Of a stretch of 64,000 bases of DNA, positions 7,884 to 14,562 are shown piece after piece (within the stretch, counting starts at the first letter, position 1; every line of letters starts with the position of its first letter). Under the pieces are notes generated by a model. The model searched no databases, was not told where the DNA came from, and saw only the letters and a list, made by a program, of their open reading frames with translations. The translations under genes were made by a program, and so were the position numbers. Source of the DNA: CG2-30-46-19 sp034414555 (GTDB taxonomy: Bacteria > Chloroflexota > Dehalococcoidia > GIF9 > AB-539-J10); NCBI GenBank assembly GCA_034414555.1, contig DAOUMA010000003.1, positions 1-64,000 on the forward strand, in the 5' to 3' direction.

Positions 7884-8456
7884 TTACGGTTTCTGTGGTG
7901 TCTGAAATTGGATAGAAATTACCTCACTGCCCGCTTCAAATAGCTCTGATTTTATCTCGTGCACCAGCTTCCAGGATTTAGCCTCTTCCGGATTTAAAGT
8001 CGTTCTTTCATGCATGGCGTTTATTATATCTGCTTCGGTCTTATTCGTATTTGCGGCAATCACCTTGGCAATGTTTTCGATATCAATCGCCAGTCCTTTC
8101 ACCCTTTCTTCCAACTGCTTCTCTTCCAAACTTTGCTCCCCCCTGAACTGGGCACTAACACCATGAAGCAAGAATCTCGCTTGAGGCACTGACAGCCTTT
8201 TTGAACCGGAACAATATAACACGATGCCTATTGAATCGACGCTGCCAAAATTGTGTGTGGTTATCTCCACAGGCAATCCTTTCAAATAATTGTATGCGCT
8301 CAAGCCATGGAAAACCGAGCCACCAGGTGAAGAGATAACAAGGATGAATTCCTTTATCCCTTGCTTCATCTTCTGATCGACAGCGTCCATTAAAGCGTTA
8401 ACAGTGACATCAATGACAGGGGCGAAAAACTTAATTACCACTGGTTTTGCAGCCAT
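7884..8456 (-). CDS. ClpP-like serine protease (stand-alone)
   Basis: A ClpP/crotonase-fold peptidase. Visible are FILVISSPGGSVFHGLSAYN (oxyanion glycine pair), GSVDSIGIVLYCSGSKR with the nucleophile Ser, and ARFLLHGVS with the catalytic His. At 190 aa it is ClpP-sized but diverges from housekeeping ClpP and lacks an adjacent ClpX or ClpA. This resembles the ClpP-class proteases often seen in accessory and phage-derived regions. The start is well supported by AAGGAGGAGG just upstream. It lies in the leuC-leuD block. The target is unknown. Confidence 0.82.
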   Translation of the reverse strand: MAAKPVVIKFFAPVIDVTVNALMDAVDQKMKQGIKEFILVISSPGGSVFHGLSAYNYLKGLPVEITTHNFGSVDSIGIVLYCSGSKRLSVPQARFLLHGVSAQFRGEQSLEEKQLEERVKGLAIDIENIAKVIAANTNKTEADIINAMHERTTLNPEEAKSWKLVHEIKSELFEAGSEVISIQFQTPQKP

Positions 8457-8504
8457 ATTTACCTCCTCCTTAAATTAAGAGTAATCTTGCCTAACTCGTT
8501 GTTT

Positions 8505-8559
8505 ACGAACCAATTGTTCGTTTATTTCGGGGTAATTCCAGCATCGAACAGAGAGTTCG
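8505..8559. repeat. Two CGAAC-N5-GTTCG inverted repeats
   Basis: ACGAAC-caatt-GTTCGT (8505-8521) and CGAAC-agaga-GTTCG (8545-8559) are perfect inverted repeats sharing one arm sequence, about 40 bases apart. They lie between the methyltransferase remnant and the ClpP-like gene. They could be an operator pair or a hairpin pair. The 5-base spacer does not fit the Gram-positive LexA box, which has 4. Confidence 0.5.
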
Positions 8560-8560
8560 T

Positions 8561-8725
8561 TTATCCTTGCCTTTTAGCTTTAAACTCCTCCTTGTCTTCC
8601 TTGACTATGAGGTCAAATAAGGTGGGGGCACCCTGGACGTAACTAAACCTTCTGATTCTTCCTTCTGCTAGTCTCACATACTCCTCATTTATATCATAGC
8701 CCACATAGTGTTGGGCCCTCGCCAT
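8561..8725 (-). pseudogene. C-terminal remnant of a DNA methyltransferase (54 aa)
   Basis: This 54-codon frame begins MARAQHYVGYDINEEYVRLA. That closely resembles the C-terminal segment of N6-adenine/N4-cytosine DNA methylases, where the protein returns to the SAM-binding G-x-D-x-N region and ends in an AEGRI-type helix. The catalytic DPPY and FxGxG motifs are missing. It has an ATG and a GGGAGG ribosome site overlapping the stop of the upstream zinc-ribbon gene, so it may still be translated as a small protein. I read it as a decayed fragment of a larger methylase. Confidence 0.6.
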
Positions 8726-8734
8726 ATTGCCTCC

Positions 8735-8974
8735 CTACTTTGTATGGCCTACTCCGAAACCGAAGTCAAGGCCCGTACCGACCACCTTGCCACAGTATGG
8801 ACACCGCACAGGCTGTTCCGCATCGGTAACGAGGCTATGCCTTGCATCGCACTCGTTGTAGCCTTCCCCATTCCATGACCATTCCTCCGTCATCAGAGCT
8901 GTAAACCAAATGTGGTCCAATATCTTATTGCAATTTTTGCAGCGCTTCCTTCTTGCTTTCTTTTCAGCAACCAT
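8735..8974 (-). CDS. Small zinc-ribbon protein, function unknown
   Basis: A 79-aa protein with two Cys pairs, RCKNCNKI near the N-terminus and RCPYCGKVVGTG near the C-terminus. These are spaced to form a zinc ribbon, with a basic KKARRKR head. No family is recognised. Zinc-ribbon proteins of this size often bind nucleic acid or act as adaptors. Its stop codon overlaps the ribosome site of the methyltransferase remnant downstream. HicA lies upstream on the same strand. Confidence 0.7.
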   Translation of the reverse strand: MVAEKKARRKRCKNCNKILDHIWFTALMTEEWSWNGEGYNECDARHSLVTDAEQPVRCPYCGKVVGTGLDFGFGVGHTK

Positions 8975-9011
8975 CTTTCATAATCCACTTTTCACTCTTT
9001 AGCAGCATTTG

Positions 9012-9239
9012 CTAGAGTCTCTCCATAAACTCATCGGACGTTACTCTAGCCTGCTTCAAAATGCCTCGCAACGTGCCAATCGCCAGTTCACGATGTAAGG
9101 GCACTACACATCCAACAGCTCCTTCCGCCGTTTGCTTCTTAAGCACAACGTGGCTACCTCGCTGGCATACCTGCTCAAAACCTAATTGTCCCAAAGCTCG
9201 AATAGCCTCTTGTCCTGACACCCTATGCAACTTAGGCAT
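9012..9239 (-). CDS. hicA: HicA-family mRNA interferase toxin
   Basis: A 75-aa double-stranded-RNA-binding-like toxin of the HicA/YcfA family, which cuts mRNA in characterised members. The signature is VSGQEAIRALGQLGFE, then QRGSHVVLKK with the catalytic His, and a C-terminal IGTLRGILKQARVTSDEF helix. Its start overlaps the 3' end of hicB by 8 bases, the common antitoxin-first arrangement. It sits in the accessory block that splits leuC from leuD. Confidence 0.88.
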   Translation of the reverse strand: MPKLHRVSGQEAIRALGQLGFEQVCQRGSHVVLKKQTAEGAVGCVVPLHRELAIGTLRGILKQARVTSDEFMERL

Positions 9240-9444
9240 GCACCGCTACCTCAAAGGTAGTCAGTAGAGGCTTAGTACCTTCAGGCGAAACAAACTCTTC
9301 CAGGTAGAGCTCTGTAGCTTCTCTCAAGTTAGCGATAGCTTCTTCAATGGTATACCCCTGGCTGACCGTTCCAACTTCAGGGCATTCTGCAACATAGAGG
9401 TCTTTTTCCCTATGGAGAACTGCTGTAAAAGTTCGAGTTGCCAT
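9232..9444 (-). CDS. hicB: HicB-family antitoxin
   Basis: A 70-aa RNase H-like HicB domain. It has the family core LYVAECPEVGTVSQGYTIEE followed by ANLREATELYLEEF. It is short, with no C-terminal helix-turn-helix or ribbon-helix-helix DNA-binding domain, so any autoregulation would need another factor. A GGGAGGTG ribosome site and a TATAAT (minus strand, 9471-9476) precede it, so hicBA can be expressed independently of the surrounding leucine operon. Confidence 0.87.
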   Translation of the reverse strand: MATRTFTAVLHREKDLYVAECPEVGTVSQGYTIEEAIANLREATELYLEEFVSPEGTKPLLTTFEVAVHA

Positions 9445-9470
9445 TTCAACACCTCCCTCTCGTAATGGAA

Positions 9471-9476
9471 ATTATA
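9471..9476 (-). promoter_or_regulatory. -10 element for hicBA
   Basis: A perfect TATAAT on the minus strand, 27 bases before the hicB ATG. The -35 match is poor. It would give the toxin-antitoxin pair its own transcript inside the leucine locus. Confidence 0.4.
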
Positions 9477-9604
9477 ACTCTATTTTTGTTTTTTGTATTC
9501 TACCCACCTTCCACTACAGTTCAAGTTGCCTGAGCTAGTAACTAGATATAGCAGGAATTGCTCATCTCATTTTTCCTCTTCCACGAAGCCCGTCAAGGAG
9601 GCTG

Positions 9605-10933
9605 TTAACATGAGCTAGCCTGTACTTCCTCAGGGCTGGCAATCTTTCCCAAGATGGCGCTGGCGGCGGCTACTGCCGGGTTAGCCAGGTAAACTTCGGA
9701 CTCGGGGCTGCCCATTCTGCCTATGAAGTTCCGATTGGTGGTAGAGAGGCAGCGTTCACCAGCAGCTAAAACACCCATATGCCCACCAAGACAGGGACCA
9801 CAGGTAGGAGTACTTACTGCAGCACCAGCCTTTATGAAATCCTCTATCAATCCCTCCCTCAGTGCCTCGAGGTAGACTTGCTGCGACCCAGGGAGGATGA
9901 TACACCTCAGATCGGGATGTATCTTTCTTCCTTGAATCAGTTTGGCCGCCATTCTTAAATCGCTAATCCGCCCATTAGTGCAGCCACCAATGACCACCTG
10001 GTCTAACTTTACCTCTCCCACCTTGCTTACAGGCCTGGTATTGGACGGTAGAGAGGGAAAGGCTACCTGGGGCTCAATTGGAGATACATCATATTCGATA
10101 ATTCGGACATACTGGGCGTCCTCGCTTGACTGAGATTGCTTCGTCGCTTCGCTCCTCGCAATGACAGGGGAAATCTGGCTCGCAATGACAGGGAAAACCC
10201 GATTGGCAGCGGCATGGTGGAGGTATTCTTCAGTCTTATCATCCACGGCAAAGATTCCTGCCTTAGCCCCAGCTTCAATAGCCATATTTGCCATGGTGAA
10301 GCGTCCATCCATATCCAATTCATCAATCGCCTCACCAGCGAATTCCATAACCGAGTAAAGAGCACCATCGACGCCGATGTCGCCAATGGTATAAAGAATA
10401 AGGTCTTTGCCACCAACCCATTTCGGGAGCTTTCCGTGATAAACAAACTTAATAGTGGGCGGTACTTTCAGCCATATTTCACCAGTTGCCATAGCCACAG
10501 CAATGTCGGTAGAGCCCATGCCGGTAGCAAAAGCACCTAGAGCACCATAAGTGCAAGTATGGGAGTCAGCGCCAACGATAACCTGTCCGGGCAGAACAAG
10601 ACCCTGCTCCGGCAGGAGCACATGCTCAATCCCCATCCGCCCCACCTCAAAATAGACCAGACCCTGCTCTTTAGCAAACTCCTTCATCAGCTTGGCTTGC
10701 TCGGCTGATGGTATATCTTTACCGGGACAAAAGTGGTCCGGAACCATCACCACTTTTCCAGGGTCAAATACTCTGCTTACTCCGAGCCGCTGGAATTCCC
10801 TTATAGCCAACGGGGCAGTAATGTCATTGGCTAAAACCAAATCAACCCTGGCATTTATGAATTCACCGACGCTGACCTCTTCCCTGCCACAGTGAGCCGC
10901 CAGGAGCTTCTCAGCGAGCGTCTGACCTGCCAT
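9605..10933 (-). CDS. leuC: 3-isopropylmalate dehydratase large subunit with repeat-encoded insert
   Basis: Aconitase-fold Fe-S subunit of isopropylmalate isomerase. It shows VMVPDHFCPGKDIPS, GADSHTCTYGALGAFATGMG (first cluster Cys), VVIGGCTNGRISDLRMAA and STPTCGPCLGGHMG (last two cluster Cys). It is 442 aa, about 24 longer than the usual short-form LeuC. The extra residues, about 246-268 (FPVIASQISPVIARSEATKQ), are exactly the translation of a dispersed palindromic repeat at 10131-10196. All catalytic cysteines remain. The start abuts the stop of the MgtC-like gene. Confidence 0.95.
   Translation of the reverse strand: MAGQTLAEKLLAAHCGREEVSVGEFINARVDLVLANDITAPLAIREFQRLGVSRVFDPGKVVMVPDHFCPGKDIPSAEQAKLMKEFAKEQGLVYFEVGRMGIEHVLLPEQGLVLPGQVIVGADSHTCTYGALGAFATGMGSTDIAVAMATGEIWLKVPPTIKFVYHGKLPKWVGGKDLILYTIGDIGVDGALYSVMEFAGEAIDELDMDGRFTMANMAIEAGAKAGIFAVDDKTEEYLHHAAANRVFPVIASQISPVIARSEATKQSQSSEDAQYVRIIEYDVSPIEPQVAFPSLPSNTRPVSKVGEVKLDQVVIGGCTNGRISDLRMAAKLIQGRKIHPDLRCIILPGSQQVYLEALREGLIEDFIKAGAAVSTPTCGPCLGGHMGVLAAGERCLSTTNRNFIGRMGSPESEVYLANPAVAAASAILGKIASPEEVQASSC
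10131..10196 (-). repeat. RepA palindromic repeat inside leuC
   Basis: Read along leuC, a half copy (cctgtcattgcgagc) is followed by a full copy (gtcattgcgagg-agcgaagc-gacgaagcaatctcag). The pair keeps the frame and adds about 23 residues between the AANR-type helix and the YVRIIEYDVS strand. Frame is GTC-ATT-GCG. Confidence 0.85.
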
Positions 10934-11338
10934 TTACCCGTGGACCTTGGGAATCATCAATATGCCGACCGCAGCCAGACCAGCTATTATGGCAATCAAC
11001 CACATCCCGGCACCAGCAGCTAAACCCACACCAGCAGCAGTCCAGATGCTCGCCGCCGTAGTTAACCCTGCCACGCGATCTCCCCCCATACCGCGAAAGA
11101 TAACACCGGCGCCGATGAAGCCCACCCCGGCTACTACACCAGCGGCAACACGAGAAGGGTCAACAGCACCGCTGAAACCGAAAATAGAAACCACGGTGAA
11201 TAAAGCAGCACCCATGGAAATTAAAGTGTGAGTGCGCAGCCCTGCTGCCTTGCCAGCTCGCTCGCGCTGATAGCCAATGATTGCTCCCAGGGCAATGGCC
11301 AGGAGCAAACGCAATGTCATATCCAATAGCGAACTCAT
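10934..11338 (-). CDS. MgtC/SapB-family inner-membrane protein
   Basis: A 134-aa protein with four predicted membrane helices and the MgtC signature GAIIGYQRERAGKAAGLRTH, followed by FIGAGVIFRG and LTTAASIWTAAGVGLAAG. It lacks the C-terminal cytoplasmic ACT-like domain of Salmonella MgtC. Family members affect Mg2+ homeostasis or modulate ATP synthase; the role here is not known. It lies between leuA and leuC on the operon strand with its stop touching the leuC start, so it is cotranscribed and perhaps translationally coupled, which is an unusual guest in this pathway. Confidence 0.88.
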   Translation of the reverse strand: MSSLLDMTLRLLLAIALGAIIGYQRERAGKAAGLRTHTLISMGAALFTVVSIFGFSGAVDPSRVAAGVVAGVGFIGAGVIFRGMGGDRVAGLTTAASIWTAAGVGLAAGAGMWLIAIIAGLAAVGILMIPKVHG

Positions 11339-11339
11339 C

Positions 11340-11412
11340 GTATATCAAAAATCAAACATAAAAAGTCAAAATTACAACTCAAAACGCAAAGATAACCTTA
11401 AATTTTGCTCTG
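11340..11412. repeat. AT-rich spacer of the RepC type
   Basis: The short leuA-mgtC spacer is AT-rich (tcaaaaatcaaacataaaaa, then ttttacattttgatttttgc running into the leuA end). It resembles the spacers at 13975-14050, 24900-25150, 50620-50698 and 56530-56620, which share AAATCCTAA / TTAGGATTT arms. Membership in that family is a weak call here. Confidence 0.35.
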
Positions 11413-12966
11413 TCATTTTACATTTTGATTTTTGCTTTTAAATTTCCCTTTCCTGGCTGCCTTATTAACCAGAAGCCGATTCAAGGCATTCATATATGCC
11501 CTGGCACTGGCAACGATGATATCGGTAGCAGCGCCACGACCGGTATAAGTTACCCCCTCGCTCTCCACCCTGATGAGCACCTCCCCGATGGCATCTATTC
11601 CCTCAGTAACCGATTTGACCGTAAACTCGGTAAGCTCGTTGGGAATGCCCACTATGCGGTTAATAGCTTTATACACTGCATCCACCGGTCCTGTGCCCAG
11701 AGCAGCATCAGCTAAACTTATGCCACGAGGGTCAATAAGCCTGACCGTAGCTGTAGGAAGACTATGGTTGCCACAAGAGACCTCAACATGGTCGAGGTGG
11801 TACACCTCGGTGGTAGTGCGGCGTTCTTCAGCTATCAAAGATTCGATGTCACGGTCGGTAACTTCTTTCTTCTTATCAGCTAACTCCTTGAACCGCCTGA
11901 AGGCACGGACTAAATCCTCTTCATCTAGGGTATACCCGAGCTCAGCCAATCTCTCTTTAAAAGCACGCTTACCGCTCAACTTGCTTAATACCAGAGCACT
12001 GGAGGATATGCCCACCAACCTCGGGTCGATAATCTCATAGGTTATCGCCTTCTTTATCAGCCCATCCTGGTGAATACCTGATTGATGGCGAAAGGCATTT
12101 GCCCCCACAATAGCTTTATTTGGCTGAACGGGGAAGCCAATGACCTCGCTCACCAACCTGCTCGTCCTATAGATTTGCCGGGTGTTAATGCCCGTAGTGA
12201 GCCCGAAAAAATCCTGCCGGGTGTTCAACGCCATAACAATCTCTTCCAGAGAGGCATTGCCCGCACGCTCGCCGATACCATTGACGGTGCATTCGACCTG
12301 TCTTGCCCCTCTCCGTACTGCCGCCAGGCTGTTAGCTACCGCTAACCCCAGGTCATTATGGCAATGAACGCTCAGAGTAGCCTTATGGATATTGGGAACA
12401 TTATCAAAAATGCCTTGAATCAAGTCACCGAACTCCTGAGGGATAGCGTAGCCAACGGTATCAGGTATGTTCACTGTGGTTGCTCCAGCCTTAATGGCGG
12501 CTTCCAGCATACGGCAAAGATAGGCAGGGTTACTGCGGGAAGCATCCATAGGGGAGAACTCAACATCATCGACATGACTTTTGGCTCGGGCCACCATTTC
12601 CTGGGATACCTGTAATATTTCCTCCCTGCTCTTTTTAAGCTGATAGAGAAGATGAATATCCGAAGCAGAAAGGAAAACATGAATTCGGGGATGACTTGCT
12701 TCTTTGATTGCCTCCCATGCCTTATCTATAGCATCGGCGTTGGCAAAGGATAAGGCACAAATTATCGGTCGCTGGACTTCTTTACTGATGAGCTGAACAG
12801 CTTCAAAATCGCCAGCGGAACTAGCAGGAAAGCCAGCCTCGATAACATCGACGCCAAGCTTCTCCAGCTGCCGGGCAATCTCCAGCTTCTCCTGAGGATT
12901 CAGGCTTGCTCCTGCTGCCTGTTCCCCATCCCGCAGAGTGGTATCAAATATAATTACCTTGTCCAA
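11413..12966 (-). CDS. leuA: 2-isopropylmalate synthase
   Basis: First committed step of leucine synthesis, condensing 2-ketoisovalerate and acetyl-CoA. The catalytic barrel shows VIIFDTTLRDGEQAAGASL, EFSPMDASRSNPAYL, LSVHCHNDLGLAVANSLAA (metal His pair) and GERAGNASLEEIVMAL. The C-terminal regulatory domain (from about residue 390) has PTATVRLIDPRG and a GRGAATDIIVASARAYMNALN tail, so leucine feedback inhibition is likely. The 517-aa length is standard. It follows ilvC by about 10 bases. Confidence 0.96.
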   Translation of the reverse strand: MDKVIIFDTTLRDGEQAAGASLNPQEKLEIARQLEKLGVDVIEAGFPASSAGDFEAVQLISKEVQRPIICALSFANADAIDKAWEAIKEASHPRIHVFLSASDIHLLYQLKKSREEILQVSQEMVARAKSHVDDVEFSPMDASRSNPAYLCRMLEAAIKAGATTVNIPDTVGYAIPQEFGDLIQGIFDNVPNIHKATLSVHCHNDLGLAVANSLAAVRRGARQVECTVNGIGERAGNASLEEIVMALNTRQDFFGLTTGINTRQIYRTSRLVSEVIGFPVQPNKAIVGANAFRHQSGIHQDGLIKKAITYEIIDPRLVGISSSALVLSKLSGKRAFKERLAELGYTLDEEDLVRAFRRFKELADKKKEVTDRDIESLIAEERRTTTEVYHLDHVEVSCGNHSLPTATVRLIDPRGISLADAALGTGPVDAVYKAINRIVGIPNELTEFTVKSVTEGIDAIGEVLIRVESEGVTYTGRGAATDIIVASARAYMNALNRLLVNKAARKGKFKSKNQNVK

Positions 12967-12976
12967 AATTTATTCC

Positions 12977-13969
12977 TCACTTCTTCAGCCAGGGCATCAT
13001 ATCCCTGAGTTTTTTGCCCACAATCTCAATTGGGTGCTCAGCTTCTATCCTCTTCAAAGCATTAAAACTGGGGCGACCCGCCTGATTTTCCAGTATCCAT
13101 TCCCGGGCAAAGCTACCATCCTGAATTTCAGCCAGTATTTGCATCATTTCATCCTTCACCATCTCATTTATAACCCTTGGACCACGAGTATAGTCACCAT
13201 ACTCAGCAGTATCGCTCACCGAATAGCGCATATAATTCAAACCGCCCTGATACATAAGGTCAACAATGAGCTTAAGTTCATGAAAACACTCGAAGTAAGC
13301 AATCTCTGGCTGATAGCCCGCTTCCACCAATGTCTCAAAACCCGCCTTGACCAGGGAGGAAACCCCACCACAGAGCACAGTTTGTTCACCAAAGAGGTCA
13401 GTTTCGGTCTCCTCAGCGAAAGTTGTCTCCAGCACTCCCGCTCGAGCACAGCCAATTCCCCTGGCATACGCTAAGGCAATACCCTTTGCTTTGCCTGAGG
13501 CATTCTGATGCACAGCTACCAGAGCCGGAGCTCCAGAGCCTTCAGTATAAAGCTGGCGCAAAATATGCCCGGGGCATTTCGGAGCTATCATGCTTACATC
13601 TATACTTTTTGGGGGTACAATTTGAGAGTAATGAATATTAAAGCCGTGGGCGAACATCAATGTTTTGCCCCGGGAGAGTTCTTTCTCGATTGACTCGCGA
13701 TAAATTACCGGATGCAGATTATCAGGAGCAAGCATAACCAGAATATCGGCTTCTCTGGCTACCTCGGCAGCGCCAGCTATCTTAAAACCAGCACTTTTTG
13801 CCGCTTTCCAGCCCTCGCTTCCCTTCATTTCAGCAACGATAACCTGACAGCCACTGTCCCTTAAATTTTGGGCATGAGCATGCCCCTGGCTACCATAGCC
13901 GATAATGCCAATCATCTTCCCTTTGATTAAATCCAGGTTAGTGTCCTTATCATAGTAAATCTTAGCCAT
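12977..13969 (-). CDS. ilvC: Ketol-acid reductoisomerase
   Basis: Isomerises and reduces acetolactate or acetohydroxybutyrate in valine and isoleucine synthesis. The NADPH-binding Rossmann motif is IGIIGYGSQGHAHAQNLRDSG. The class I knotted domain shows AEETETDLFGEQTVLCGG and FECFHELKLIVDLMYQGG, with the metal-binding Asp/Glu. About 330 aa, class I. The start at 13969 is set by GGAGG 4 bases upstream; a GTG/ATG-like start further up lacks one. It lies between ilvN and leuA. Confidence 0.96.
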   Translation of the reverse strand: MAKIYYDKDTNLDLIKGKMIGIIGYGSQGHAHAQNLRDSGCQVIVAEMKGSEGWKAAKSAGFKIAGAAEVAREADILVMLAPDNLHPVIYRESIEKELSRGKTLMFAHGFNIHYSQIVPPKSIDVSMIAPKCPGHILRQLYTEGSGAPALVAVHQNASGKAKGIALAYARGIGCARAGVLETTFAEETETDLFGEQTVLCGGVSSLVKAGFETLVEAGYQPEIAYFECFHELKLIVDLMYQGGLNYMRYSVSDTAEYGDYTRGPRVINEMVKDEMMQILAEIQDGSFAREWILENQAGRPSFNALKRIEAEHPIEIVGKKLRDMMPWLKK

Positions 13970-13974
13970 AGTCC

Positions 13975-14050
13975 TCCTTCCAAGAAATCCCAAGTTCAAA
14001 TTTCTAAATTCTAAACAAATCCAAATACTTTAATATTCAGGGGTTAGGAT
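13975..14050. repeat. RepC AT-rich imperfect inverted repeat (ilvN-ilvC spacer)
   Basis: The spacer reads aaatcccaagttcaaatttc, then taaattctaaacaaatccaa, and ends ggggttaggatttagtgctt. Its arms (AAATCCNAA ... TTAGGATTT) recur in the spacers purD-purE, dnaK-pckA and prs-secA, so this is a second dispersed repeat family distinct from RepA. Confidence 0.55.
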
Positions 14051-14560
14051 TTAGTGCTTAGGATTTTTGCTGGATGCACCTCCACGAGTTAACGCTATCC
14101 TCCCTGTCCTGACTACCTCCTTTATGCCAAAACCACGAAGAAGCTCAAGCAGGGAATTCACCTTGTCCTCATCACCGGTAACCTCTACTATAACCGAATC
14201 CGCAGCAACATCTACTATATTAGCCCGGAAAATATCCACAATTTGTATAATTCCGCTTCTCGACGAAGAAGTAGCGGCAACTTTGATTAATGCCAGCTCT
14301 CTGGCTACTATGTCCTCATCAGTGATATCGGATACCTTGACCACATTAATTAATTTATCCACTTGCTTTCTGACTTGCTCCACTTGAGCCGGGTCAGCAG
14401 AAACCACAACAGTCATGCGAGATAAACCAGGCTGCTCGCTACCACCCACAGCGAGGCTTTGTATGTTAAAATTCCGTCGCCGAAACAAACTAGCCACTCT
14501 ATTGAGCACGCCAGCTTTATCCTCCACCAACATGGATATTGTGTATTCCTTAGTCTCCAT
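14051..14560 (-). CDS. ilvN: Acetolactate synthase small (regulatory) subunit
   Basis: ACT-domain regulatory subunit of acetohydroxyacid synthase, which confers valine feedback inhibition. The N-terminal ACT domain is YTISMLVEDKAGVLNRVASL then RRRNFNIQSLAVG, followed by the C-terminal domain that activates the large subunit. About 169 aa, normal. The ATG at 14560 has AGGAG 6 bases upstream and begins 2 bases after the ilvB stop; a TTG two codons earlier is unlikely to be used. Confidence 0.95.
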   Translation of the reverse strand: METKEYTISMLVEDKAGVLNRVASLFRRRNFNIQSLAVGGSEQPGLSRMTVVVSADPAQVEQVRKQVDKLINVVKVSDITDEDIVARELALIKVAATSSSRSGIIQIVDIFRANIVDVAADSVIVEVTGDEDKVNSLLELLRGFGIKEVVRTGRIALTRGGASSKNPKH

Positions 14561-14562
14561 GC

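Noticed and set aside
8505..8521. LexA/SOS box
   Set aside because: The CGAAC and GTTCG arms are separated by 5 bases, not the 4 of the Gram-positive SOS box, and the neighbouring genes are not typical SOS genes.
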